Source: an uncultured Bacteroidales bacterium
GTDB lineage: Bacteria > Bacteroidota > Bacteroidia > Bacteroidales > UBA932
Assembly (NCBI GenBank): GCA_934726455.1
Contig: CAKVDS010000019.1
Span: 1-39,070, forward strand
Direction: 5' to 3'
Length of the DNA stretch: 39,070 nt
Below, one piece after another: positions 15,727-22,887 of the stretch. Below the pieces are notes generated by a model. That model saw only the letters and a program-made list of their open reading frames with translations. It made no database searches and was not told where the DNA came from. Both the position numbers and the translations under genes were made by a program. The first letter of the stretch is position 1. Each line of letters begins with the position of its first letter.

Positions 15727-17045
15727 CTCCACAAATCTTTCCAACCTGACTTCTTGCCGAACATCAGAATCCCCACCTTATATATCTTGGATGAAATCCA
15801 GGCGCATGCCGCAAACGTCACAACAAGAAGGACAATCGACAGTATGATCTGCCAGCCCGGGACTCCGAATGGAAGACGGGCCAACATGACGATTGGAGAC
15901 GTAAATGGAATCATGGACCCCCAAACGACCAACGCACTGTCAGGAGCCTTGAATGCATAAATCGCGATAAAGAATCCGAGCATCAGCGGAATAGTCACAG
16001 GAAGCATGAGCTGGTTGCTGTCGCCTTCATTCTCCACAGCCGAGCCGATAGCCGCGAACAGAGAGGCATACAGCATATAACCAAGAATGAAGAACACCAC
16101 GAAACATATCAAGATTTGGCCCAAGTGCATATTTGCAAGTGAGGACAGGATCACCCCGAGATCCCCAATCTCAGACACTTGAGAAGCCATATCTCCAGCA
16201 GCACCACCGCTCATCTGCATAAGTTCGGAAGGATCAGCCCCCGCAAGACCAGGCCCGGCTACCGCTCCGACAATGCCTACGATGGCGAAAGTGAGCACTA
16301 TCCACAAGAAGAACTGGGTCAAGGCCACAAGCGCAATTCCGATGATCTTCCCGAACATCAAGTCAGTCGCCTTGACAGAACTGATCAAGACCTCCACCAC
16401 ACGGCTGGACTTCTCCTCTATCACAGAAGATGACACCATCCCGCCGAACATGGCTATGAACAGATATATGATCATGCCCAAGAGCATGGACACCATCATG
16501 TAGACACCGGACTCAGAGACTTTTTCTTTTCCGTCCTCGCCCATGGTGAATGTCTTCAACCTTACATCCGGCTTGACATCCTGCATGATCTTGTCAAGCC
16601 CTGGGATGTTGTAGGATGCGACCCGGTAAGCCTCAAGCGCATCGTTTATCTTGGAATTCAGGCTCTCGGACAGATCGATTCCGAGCGGCTTGACCGAATA
16701 CACCTCGGCAGACAAGGACTTTGTCGAATCAATCGGAGAGACGGCCAGCACGGCATCATATCCAAGCTTGGAGAGTCCGGACTTCAAAGAGTCAAGCGGT
16801 ATGCCGCTGCAATCGGTCACAGTCATGCTCTCCGAATCCGTGAGGGCGGGCATCACTATGCCGGACTGATCGACGACAGCTATCTTCTTTGCCGCCTCCT
16901 TGGCGTTCATCATGATCAAAGCCGGAAGGAAGCACATGGCGGCAAAAAGAACCGGCGTGATGAATGTGATCAGCAGGAAACTCTTCTTCCTCACGCGAGT
17001 CATATACTCGCGGTTTATAATCAATCGTATAGTCCGCAGATTCAT
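15708..17045 (-). CDS. ABC transporter permease, NatB/ABC-2 family
   Basis: A 445-residue inner-membrane protein. The first transmembrane segment follows REYMTRVRKKSFLLITFITP. A large extracytoplasmic domain occupies about residues 45-180. Five or six hydrophobic segments follow in the C-terminal half (MLLGMIIYLFIAMFGG, GIALVALTQFFLWIVLTFAI, ILICFVVFFILGYMLYASLF, LMLPVTIPLMLGFFIAIYAF, ILSIVLLVVTFAACAW). This is the ABC-2 layout of NatB-type exporters of sodium, drugs or lipids. It is paired with the ATPase upstream (ATGA overlap). Substrate unknown; co-transcription with nucleotidase genes does not define it. Confidence 0.9.
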   Translation of the reverse strand: MNLRTIRLIINREYMTRVRKKSFLLITFITPVLFAAMCFLPALIMMNAKEAAKKIAVVDQSGIVMPALTDSESMTVTDCSGIPLDSLKSGLSKLGYDAVLAVSPIDSTKSLSAEVYSVKPLGIDLSESLNSKINDALEAYRVASYNIPGLDKIMQDVKPDVRLKTFTMGEDGKEKVSESGVYMMVSMLLGMIIYLFIAMFGGMVSSSVIEEKSSRVVEVLISSVKATDLMFGKIIGIALVALTQFFLWIVLTFAIVGIVGAVAGPGLAGADPSELMQMSGGAAGDMASQVSEIGDLGVILSSLANMHLGQILICFVVFFILGYMLYASLFAAIGSAVENEGDSNQLMLPVTIPLMLGFFIAIYAFKAPDSALVVWGSMIPFTSPIVMLARLPFGVPGWQIILSIVLLVVTFAACAWISSKIYKVGILMFGKKSGWKDLWRWLRQK

Positions 17046-17905
17046 TTTGATTCTCCTCCTTCAGTTACAAGTTTTATGAATATGTCGTTCATGCGCGGCA
17101 TCAGTTCTCTATAAGAATTGATCTGAACCCCCTTGTCAAGATACATCCTCAATGTCGATGTACCGTCAGTCTCGCGCGGAAGGACTTCCGTATGCCTTCC
17201 ATCGTCATCCGTATAGACAAGCTCCACATTATTGTTGCCGTAGCGGCGGCGGATGTCGTCCACTCCACCCGTAATCACAAGATGTGACTTGTTGATCAAG
17301 GCAATCTCATCGCAAAGCTCTTCAACCGACTCCATATTGTGTGTCGAAAGTACAATTGTCGCGCCCTCATCTTTGAGACGAAGTATCTCGTGCCTGATCA
17401 GTTCGGCATTGACCGGGTCGAAGCCAGAGAACGGTTCGTCAAGTATCATCAGGGAAGGCTTATGCACTACGGTCGTGATGAACTGCACCTTCTGGGCCAT
17501 ACCCTTGGAGAGTTCCTCTATTTTCTTGTCCCACCAGTTCTCTATTCCGAAACGCACAAACCAATCTTTCAAGGCTTTACGGGCTTCTGACGAGCTCATT
17601 CCCTTAAGCTGGGCAAGGAACATCGCCTGCTCCCCCACCTTCATCTTCCTATAAAGCCCGCGTTCCTCCGGCATATAGCCTATCTTTTCAACGTCACGCT
17701 GGGTTATCGGCGCTCCCTTGAAGATAATCTCCCCGGCGGTAGGGATGGTAATACGGTTGATTATACGGATAAGAGTAGTTTTTCCGGCTCCATTGGGGCC
17801 GAGCAGACCGAAAATCCGGCCTTCTGGTATCTGGAGATTGATGTCCTCAATGGCGACCTTCTCTCCGAAACGCTTGGTTACGTCTCTGCATTCAATTATA
17901 GCCAT
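17042..17905 (-). CDS. ABC transporter ATP-binding protein, NatA-like
   Basis: A 287-residue cytosolic ATPase. The Walker A motif is GPNGAGKTTL (about 36-45). The Q-loop region is GYMPEERGLYRKM. The signature, LSKGMAQKVQ, is a variant of LSGGQ with Lys at the third position, usual in this subfamily. Walker B is LMILDEPFSGFDPVN and the switch histidine is in LSTHNM. The C-terminal ~70 residues are the DUF4162-type extension. It energises the permease encoded 4 nt overlapping downstream. The ATG at 17905 lies only 4 nt after a perfect -7 promoter box, so its mRNA is probably leaderless. Confidence 0.93.
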   Translation of the reverse strand: MAIIECRDVTKRFGEKVAIEDINLQIPEGRIFGLLGPNGAGKTTLIRIINRITIPTAGEIIFKGAPITQRDVEKIGYMPEERGLYRKMKVGEQAMFLAQLKGMSSSEARKALKDWFVRFGIENWWDKKIEELSKGMAQKVQFITTVVHKPSLMILDEPFSGFDPVNAELIRHEILRLKDEGATIVLSTHNMESVEELCDEIALINKSHLVITGGVDDIRRRYGNNNVELVYTDDDGRHTEVLPRETDGTSTLRMYLDKGVQINSYRELMPRMNDIFIKLVTEGGESK

Positions 17906-17909
17906 GCCG

Positions 17910-17917
17910 CAAAAATA
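17910..17917 (-). promoter_or_regulatory. -7 element of the ABC exporter operon, abutting a terminator
   Basis: The minus strand reads TATTTTTG, exact consensus. It ends 4 nt before the ATG and begins immediately after the T-tract of the arabinofuranosidase terminator. The -33 region would lie inside the terminator hairpin and has no TTTG. Confidence 0.6.
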
Positions 17918-17942
17918 GAAAAAATCGCCCTATGCAGGGCGA
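17918..17942 (-). terminator. Intrinsic terminator of the arabinofuranosidase gene
   Basis: TCGCCCT (17925-17931) pairs with AGGGCGA (17936-17942) around a 4-nt loop. On the minus strand it is followed by TTTTTTC. A T-rich run also follows on the plus strand, so the structure can act in both directions. Confidence 0.8.
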
Positions 17943-17976
17943 CTTTTTCTTACTTTTTTATTAATTTTTTGTAAAA

Positions 17977-19530
17977 CTACTTCGCGCTGATCGCAACAAC
18001 GGAGCAAGGAGGAAGAGTCACCTCAAGCCCCGCCTTTGTGAGTTTCCAGGCCTTGAACTGAGCAGGAGCCACCTTGTCGGCGCTTCCGAAGTCGTTGTAG
18101 TCGCGGGCATCCTTGGATGTAAGCACGCGCGCGGAGAGAATTTCCGATACGGCTTTCGGATTGTCAAAAGCCACAAGGACTTTCATCTGCTTCTTCAAAT
18201 CGGTGTTGACAAGCGAGATGTTCATCTGCCCGTCCTTGCGGGAAGCGGTCACGTCAACCTGAGGGACGTCAACCTTGCGGTCGCAAGCCGTCTTAGGGGT
18301 GAGACAGTCTGAAGCAAGGTACTCAGCATCCTGATGCACATTGTACATCTCGAACACATGGTAGGTCGGTGTCAGCACCATCTCCTTGTCGTTGGTGAGT
18401 ATCATCGCCTGGAGCACATTGACAACCTGAGCGATGTTGGCCATCTTCAAGCGGCGGGTGTACTTATGGAATATGTCGAAATTGAGGGCTGCCACGATGG
18501 CGTCACGCATTGTGTTCTGCTGATAGAGGTGTCCCGGATTGGTTCCCGGCTCAACGTTGAACCATGTTCCCCATTCGTCAAGGAGGAGATCCACATGTCC
18601 CTGAGGATCAAGCTCGTCCATGATATCGATGTGCTTCTTGAGCACATCCTCGATCTCGATGCTCTTGGAGAGGATGTTGTAGTATTCTTTGTCGGAGAAC
18701 TTTGTCGCGGCTCCCTTGTCCTGCCAGTTTATGACAGTATAATAATGGAGTGAGATTCCCCTCATGCCTTTACGTCCGCCGATGTTCTCCATCAGCACCC
18801 GTGTCCAGTTATAATCATAGTCAGAAGCTCCGCTGGCGATCTTGTAGAGACGGTTGCCGCTGAAGTCCCTGAGATATGTGGCATAGCGGCGGAAAAGGTC
18901 GCTGTAATACTCCGGGGTCATGTTTCCACCGCAGCCCCAGGCCTCATTGCCGATGCCGAAATACTTCACTTTCCAAGGTTCCTGCCTGCCGTTGGCACGG
19001 CGAAGGTCAGCCATTGTGCTCTTGGCATCAGAGGTCATATACTCAACCCATTTGGCCATCTCCTCGACGCTGCCGCTGCCGACATTGCCGCTGATATAAG
19101 GCTCGATGTCAAGCATTTCACAGAGATTGAGGAACTCGTGAGTACCGAAACTGTTGTCTTCGAGCGTACCGCCCCAGTTGTTGTTGGAAATGTATGCCCG
19201 CTTCTCCTGAGGGCCGATCCCGTCCATCCAGTGATAGTCATCCGCAAAGCATCCGCCCGGCCAGCGCATCACAGGCACTTTCAAGGCTTTCAACGCCTCG
19301 AACACATCTTTGCGGTACCCCTTGATGTTAGGCACATCAGAATTTTCTCCGACCCATAGACCGCCGTATATGCAGCGCCCGAGGTGCTCTGAGAACTGCC
19401 CGTAGATTTCTGCCGGGATTGTCACCCCGGTACCGGCATCATGGATACGGATTGTCGCGTCCTGGGCGCTCAGGCCCACGGAACTGAGCAGGCAGAAGCC
19501 CGCAAACAAAGAAGAGATTGTCCTTTTCAT
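17977..19530 (-). CDS. Exported alpha-L-arabinofuranosidase, glycoside hydrolase family 51
   Basis: A 517-residue product from the ATG at 19530 (MKRTISSLFAGFCLLSSVGLSA, Sec signal). It releases arabinofuranose from arabinan, arabinoxylan or arabinogalactan fragments, probably in the periplasm. GH51 features in order: the N-terminal strand EIYGQFSEHLGRCIYGGLW, RWPGGCFADDYHW, the acid/base Glu in FGIGNEAWGCGG (about residue 200), the nucleophile Glu in LLLDEWGTWF (about 315), then the C-terminal beta-sandwich. The length matches bacterial GH51 enzymes plus a signal. In-frame codons upstream of 19530 run over the holA promoter and are rejected. Its product arabinose fits the ara operon at 24733-31627. 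Confidence 0.94.
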   Translation of the reverse strand: MKRTISSLFAGFCLLSSVGLSAQDATIRIHDAGTGVTIPAEIYGQFSEHLGRCIYGGLWVGENSDVPNIKGYRKDVFEALKALKVPVMRWPGGCFADDYHWMDGIGPQEKRAYISNNNWGGTLEDNSFGTHEFLNLCEMLDIEPYISGNVGSGSVEEMAKWVEYMTSDAKSTMADLRRANGRQEPWKVKYFGIGNEAWGCGGNMTPEYYSDLFRRYATYLRDFSGNRLYKIASGASDYDYNWTRVLMENIGGRKGMRGISLHYYTVINWQDKGAATKFSDKEYYNILSKSIEIEDVLKKHIDIMDELDPQGHVDLLLDEWGTWFNVEPGTNPGHLYQQNTMRDAIVAALNFDIFHKYTRRLKMANIAQVVNVLQAMILTNDKEMVLTPTYHVFEMYNVHQDAEYLASDCLTPKTACDRKVDVPQVDVTASRKDGQMNISLVNTDLKKQMKVLVAFDNPKAVSEILSARVLTSKDARDYNDFGSADKVAPAQFKAWKLTKAGLEVTLPPCSVVAISAK

Positions 19531-19533
19531 TTG

Positions 19534-19555
19534 GTTTATGTGTAGTTTATGTGCA
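19534..19555. repeat. Two tandem 11-bp direct repeats in the arabinofuranosidase leader
   Basis: GTTTATGTGTA (19534-19544) and GTTTATGTGCA (19545-19555) are adjacent direct repeats differing at one base, one helical turn apart. They lie between the -7 box and the ATG, so they are in the 5' leader and could bind a regulator or act in the RNA. Confidence 0.45.
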
Positions 19556-19566
19556 GTCAAACCATA

Positions 19567-19594
19567 CAAAAATAGGAAAAAATCCGTAATTTCG
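19567..19594. promoter_or_regulatory. Divergent -7 elements of the arabinofuranosidase gene and holA
   Basis: The minus strand has TATTTTTG (19574-19567), exact, 36 nt before the GH51 ATG. The plus strand has TAATTTCG (19587-19594), one mismatch, 6 nt before the holA ATG. The two boxes are 12 bp apart, so RNA polymerase bound at one would cover the other. Confidence 0.5.
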
Positions 19595-19600
19595 CGCATT

Positions 19601-20644
19601 ATGGCGAAGTCATCAGTCAACATTGGAACACAGTGCGAACAAATTGTAACGGACATACGCAGAGGTGTCTTCTCACCGGTATATCTGCTCATGGGCGACG
19701 AGCCATATTACCCGGAGATGGTATGCCGCGAAATCATCGGGCACTGCATACCGGAGAGCGACAAGGATTTCAATGAGACCGTATGTTTCGGCGCAGATGT
19801 AGATGCCGCCCAGGTTACGGCAAGCGCAAGGCAGTACCCGCTTATGGCAGACAGGCAGCTCGTCGTTGTCAAAGAGGCCCAGATGATGCCCGACCTCGAA
19901 CAGATGGCCACATACTGCAGCGACCCGCTCGAATCCACCGTTCTGGTGCTCCTTCTGCGCAAGGCTTCGGCAGACAAAAGGAAAGCGCTCTACAAGGCTG
20001 TCCAGAAAAAAGGCATCATCATCGACTCTCCAGCCATAAGAGACTACGAAATAGCATCTTGGATATCATCATATTACTCAAGCAGAGGCCTTAGCATCTC
20101 ACCGCAGGCGGCGGCCATGCTGGGAGAATACGCCGGGACGGACCTTTCAAAAATCGCCATTGAGACTGACAAACTCCTCAAGAACCTCGCAGAAGGCACG
20201 AAACAAGTCTCAGCCGAAGACATCGAACGCAATGTCGGGATATCAAGACAGTTCAGCATATTCGAACTCACCAAAGCCCTCTCTCTCAAAGATGCTCCGA
20301 AAGCGCTGAGAATCGCCGGAACCATATCCTCGGACGCAAAATTCTATCTCCCGCCCGCAATCAGCGCCATATTCACCAACTTCTACAGGATCCTGCGCTA
20401 CGGCGCACTTCTCCGCCAGAGCCAGAGACCTTCTGCTGAAGACAAGGCCAGAGTGCTCGCCGGTGTCAGCCCTTATTTCTACCGGGAATATGACACAGCC
20501 GTAAAAAACTATCCCCTCCCCAAGAGCATGAAAGTGATATCGCTATTGTGTCGATATGACTATCTTGCCAAGGGAGGAGATGGTGGAACTGCCGCTCCCG
20601 ACGAATTGCTCGTCGAACTGTGCGCCAGGATTGTCAGCCTTTAG
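19601..20644 (+). CDS. holA: DNA polymerase III, delta subunit
   Basis: A 347-residue clamp-loader subunit that opens the sliding clamp at replication forks. The N-terminal domain starts with SPVYLLMGDEPYYPEMVCREI (the degenerate P-loop region of HolA). It continues with QYPLMADRQLVVVKEAQMM and LVLLLRKASADKRKALYKAV. The C-terminal collar includes GTDLSKIAIETDKLLKNL, NVGISRQFSIFELTKALSLK and the helical end. Length matches the family (330-350). Start: ATG 6 nt after the -7 box. It is convergent with hpf with a 3-nt gap and no terminator between them. Confidence 0.92.
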   Translation: MAKSSVNIGTQCEQIVTDIRRGVFSPVYLLMGDEPYYPEMVCREIIGHCIPESDKDFNETVCFGADVDAAQVTASARQYPLMADRQLVVVKEAQMMPDLEQMATYCSDPLESTVLVLLLRKASADKRKALYKAVQKKGIIIDSPAIRDYEIASWISSYYSSRGLSISPQAAAMLGEYAGTDLSKIAIETDKLLKNLAEGTKQVSAEDIERNVGISRQFSIFELTKALSLKDAPKALRIAGTISSDAKFYLPPAISAIFTNFYRILRYGALLRQSQRPSAEDKARVLAGVSPYFYREYDTAVKNYPLPKSMKVISLLCRYDYLAKGGDGGTAAPDELLVELCARIVSL

Positions 20645-20647
20645 AAA

Positions 20648-20938
20648 TTATTTCTCGTATTTCTTTTCTTTGGTGCGGGTGAGTTTTTCTTTCATGGCAT
20701 CCACACACCCTGTCACGGCGTTCTCGAAAGTATCGGCAACTCTCTCGATTATGAGGCTGTCACCCGGAATGCGGATCTGGATTCTTGCCTTTTTGCCGTC
20801 CTTTGTGTCCTCAAGCGACACCTCTGCCTCATCTGCCACGCCGTCAAAGAACTTGGAAAGGCGTGAGACTTTCTTCTCGACGAATGCGGTGAGCTTCTCA
20901 CCGGCATCGAACTTCAGTGCTTTAAGCTTTATGTCCAT
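20648..20938 (-). CDS. hpf: Ribosome hibernation-promoting factor, short HPF/RaiA family
   Basis: A 96-residue cytosolic protein of the short HPF class. The family pattern of one beta-alpha-beta-beta-beta-alpha domain is visible: MDIKLKALKFDAGEKLTAFV, EKKVSRLSKFFDG, ADEAEVSLEDTKDG, KKARIQIRIPGDSLIIER and FENAVTGCVDAMKEKLTR. It binds the 30S subunit in stationary phase and inactivates ribosomes. It lacks the C-terminal dimerisation domain of long HPF. In Bacteroides relatives as I recall them, hpf lies next to xerC; here the exported CbiX-like gene sits between them on the opposite strand. Confidence 0.92.
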   Translation of the reverse strand: MDIKLKALKFDAGEKLTAFVEKKVSRLSKFFDGVADEAEVSLEDTKDGKKARIQIRIPGDSLIIERVADTFENAVTGCVDAMKEKLTRTKEKKYEK

Positions 20939-20951
20939 AATTTAATCCGTT

Positions 20952-20966
20952 TAGCCCTTGAAGGGC
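20952..20966. repeat. Short palindrome in the hpf leader
   Basis: AGCCCTTGAAGGGCT is a palindrome with 6-bp arms, 14 nt upstream of the hpf ATG. A weak -7-like TATATTTA lies further upstream on the minus strand (20987-20980). It could be an RNA hairpin close to the start codon or an operator. Confidence 0.3.
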
Positions 20967-21029
20967 TGGTTATCATCCGTAAATATAGTAAAAAATCCAT
21001 TCAAGACACATAATCCCCACAAATTAGGA

Positions 21030-21060
21030 TTGCGCACAAGCGGACGTCAAGGTATTTTTG
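21030..21060 (+). promoter_or_regulatory. Promoter of the exported CbiX-like gene
   Basis: TTG (21030-21032), exactly 20 nt, TATTTTTG (21053-21060): an exact -7 element at ideal spacing, 22 nt before the ATG. Confidence 0.75.
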
Positions 21061-21082
21061 CGGAAAATTTATTTCCGCTAAT

Positions 21083-21970
21083 ATGAAAAAAGTACTGAGT
21101 ATCTTCATTTCCGTCCTTTTTGCAGCCATCTCGCTCCATGCAGAATCGGCTCTTGTAATAATTGCCCACGGGCACACGCTCGAAAGCTGGCGCAAACCTG
21201 TTCTGGCCTTGGAAGAGACCGTCCGGGAACGGCTCGCAGAGCGAGGCATAAAAGATTTCAGTTATATAAGAGTCGCCATGATGGAATACACAGAGCCATC
21301 AGTGGCGTCAGTGATGAAAGACTGCCTCGAACACGGCATCGACACAGTCTTTGCCCTCCCTCTTTTCATCGCGCCGTCAAGCCACTCAGAAGACGATCTT
21401 CCTAACATACTCGGCCTGAAATTCTCCAAGGATGTGAGAGCCGAACTCGAAGAAGAAGGGACAGAATTCGTCAGGGGAAACTTGAAAATAGTGCTCGGCC
21501 CGACACTGTACAGCACGGACATCATCGAGAGAATAATGCTGGAACGCATCCTCTCACTCTCTGTCAAGCCGGAAGAAGAGGCTGTCGTCATCCTGGCCCA
21601 TGGAGACCCGGAACGGACAGGATTCTGGAGCAATCTGCTTGACAGATCCGCCGGTTACATCAAGGAGCACTCCGCAATAGACTACACAGACGGTGAGCAG
21701 GTCGCGATGGGAATGCACATGGCTGATGACCTTACAGCCATTCTGGAAAATGCCGCAAAGCACAAGAAGAGAATCCTGATACAAGGCATATACCTCACTT
21801 CCAACGTGAAAAGCATGGCGGAGAGAATCGGGATGAAAGCCAGACAGGAAAAACTCGAAAAAGACGGAGTCACAATAGTCTACGGCGATCAGGGAATACT
21901 CCCGTCGGCCACCCCTGAGATAACAGAATGGATTATTGACAGGGCTGAAGAGTGGAAGAAATCGAACTAG
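21083..21970 (+). CDS. Exported CbiX-like (sirohydrochlorin cobaltochelatase family) protein
   Basis: A 295-residue product with a Sec signal peptide (MKKVLSIFISVLFAAISLHA). It has two CbiX-like halves. The first begins with ALVIIAHGHTLESWRKPV (histidine of the metal-chelation site). The second begins near residue 163 with AVVILAHGDPERTGFWSNLL. TVFALPLFIAPSSHSEDDLP is the usual segment following the first half. CbiX inserts Co2+ into sirohydrochlorin in the cytoplasm, so the signal peptide is at odds with that role. A periplasmic tetrapyrrole- or metal-binding role, as described for an exported CbiK in Desulfovibrio, is possible. No cobalamin genes are nearby. Its TAG stop overlaps the stop of xerC on the other strand in the palindrome CTAG. 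Confidence 0.8.
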   Translation: MKKVLSIFISVLFAAISLHAESALVIIAHGHTLESWRKPVLALEETVRERLAERGIKDFSYIRVAMMEYTEPSVASVMKDCLEHGIDTVFALPLFIAPSSHSEDDLPNILGLKFSKDVRAELEEEGTEFVRGNLKIVLGPTLYSTDIIERIMLERILSLSVKPEEEAVVILAHGDPERTGFWSNLLDRSAGYIKEHSAIDYTDGEQVAMGMHMADDLTAILENAAKHKKRILIQGIYLTSNVKSMAERIGMKARQEKLEKDGVTIVYGDQGILPSATPEITEWIIDRAEEWKKSN

Positions 21971-22887
21971 TCCCCGTCCTTTTCTTTTGCCCTGGGATGA
22001 GCTTTCTGGTACACTGAGCGCAGGCGCTCTATACTGGTATGAGTGTAGACCTGCGTGGCAGCGAGCGAAGAATGACCAAGGAGTTCCTTTATGGAATTCA
22101 GGTCCGTCCCGTCTTCAAGCAGCTGAGTAGCAAGAGTGTGGCGCAGCATGTGGGGCGATTTGCGCCCTTCTGCCCCGCATGACTCCCCCAATTCTTTCTT
22201 CACAGCCCGGTCGATGAAGACAGGATAAAGCCGTGCGCCTTTGCGGGTCTGCAGCAAAGGCGCGTCTGGACGAAGATCTGCACTCTCCAGAGTTTCCAGA
22301 GCTCCCATATAAGACAGGAGATCATCATAAAGTGTCCCGGTAAGGGGCACTTCGCGCATCTTCCCGCCCTTGCCGACGACACGGATCACCCGGCGGTCCT
22401 TATCCAGAGAGTTCCTGTCCAGAGAAGCGAGCTCAGCCCGCCGCAGACCGGTACAATACAGGAAATCCACAATCAAGTGCCCCAACATGGCGTCATACGA
22501 ACCGTATTGGGAAACTCCGGCAGTAGCATCGAAGTATTTCTGCATGGTGTCACGACGGAAAAACTCCGGAAGGCGCCTCTCCTGACGAGGCCGGTGCAGA
22601 AGGTGAACCGGATTGGACTCCAGCACACCCTCTTTCATCAAGAAACGGCAGAACCCGCTGAGGGCACTCAGATGGAGAGAGACCGTTCTGGCTGACTCTT
22701 TCTCGTCATCCATCAGATGAACCTCATAAGATCTCAGGGTCTGGACAGTCAGATACGAGGCGAGGGGCTCACTCCCGTCATAGCCCGAAAAGGCAAGGAA
22801 CGCGTCCACAACACCACCATAGATCTCGCATGTACGAGGAGAATAGCGCCTGACCGCCCTCAAGTACTCTATGTACTTGTCGCGCAT
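21967..22887 (-). CDS. xerC: Tyrosine recombinase, XerC/XerD type
   Basis: A 306-residue product. The N-terminal SAM-like DNA-binding domain spans about residues 1-90. The catalytic domain has the residues of active enzymes: Arg in YCTGLRRAEL, Lys in VGKGGKMREVPL, HxxR in HMLRHTLATQLL, His in LLGHSSLAATQ and Tyr in QVYTHTS. It is the size of chromosomal Xer proteins that resolve chromosome dimers at dif. The operon position after cca and the absence of mobile-element genes argue for the housekeeping role. Start: ATG at 22887, whose A is shared with the cca stop (TGATG); a GTG one codon earlier would give a 4-nt overlap. Confidence 0.9.
   Translation of the reverse strand: MRDKYIEYLRAVRRYSPRTCEIYGGVVDAFLAFSGYDGSEPLASYLTVQTLRSYEVHLMDDEKESARTVSLHLSALSGFCRFLMKEGVLESNPVHLLHRPRQERRLPEFFRRDTMQKYFDATAGVSQYGSYDAMLGHLIVDFLYCTGLRRAELASLDRNSLDKDRRVIRVVGKGGKMREVPLTGTLYDDLLSYMGALETLESADLRPDAPLLQTRKGARLYPVFIDRAVKKELGESCGAEGRKSPHMLRHTLATQLLEDGTDLNSIKELLGHSSLAATQVYTHTSIERLRSVYQKAHPRAKEKDGD

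Noticed and set aside
21967..22887. Integrase marking a mobile element or dedicated fimbrial invertase
   Set aside because: The gene is Xer-sized, sits in an operon with cca, and has no attachment sites, excision genes or cargo nearby; it is also about 8 kb from the inverted repeat.
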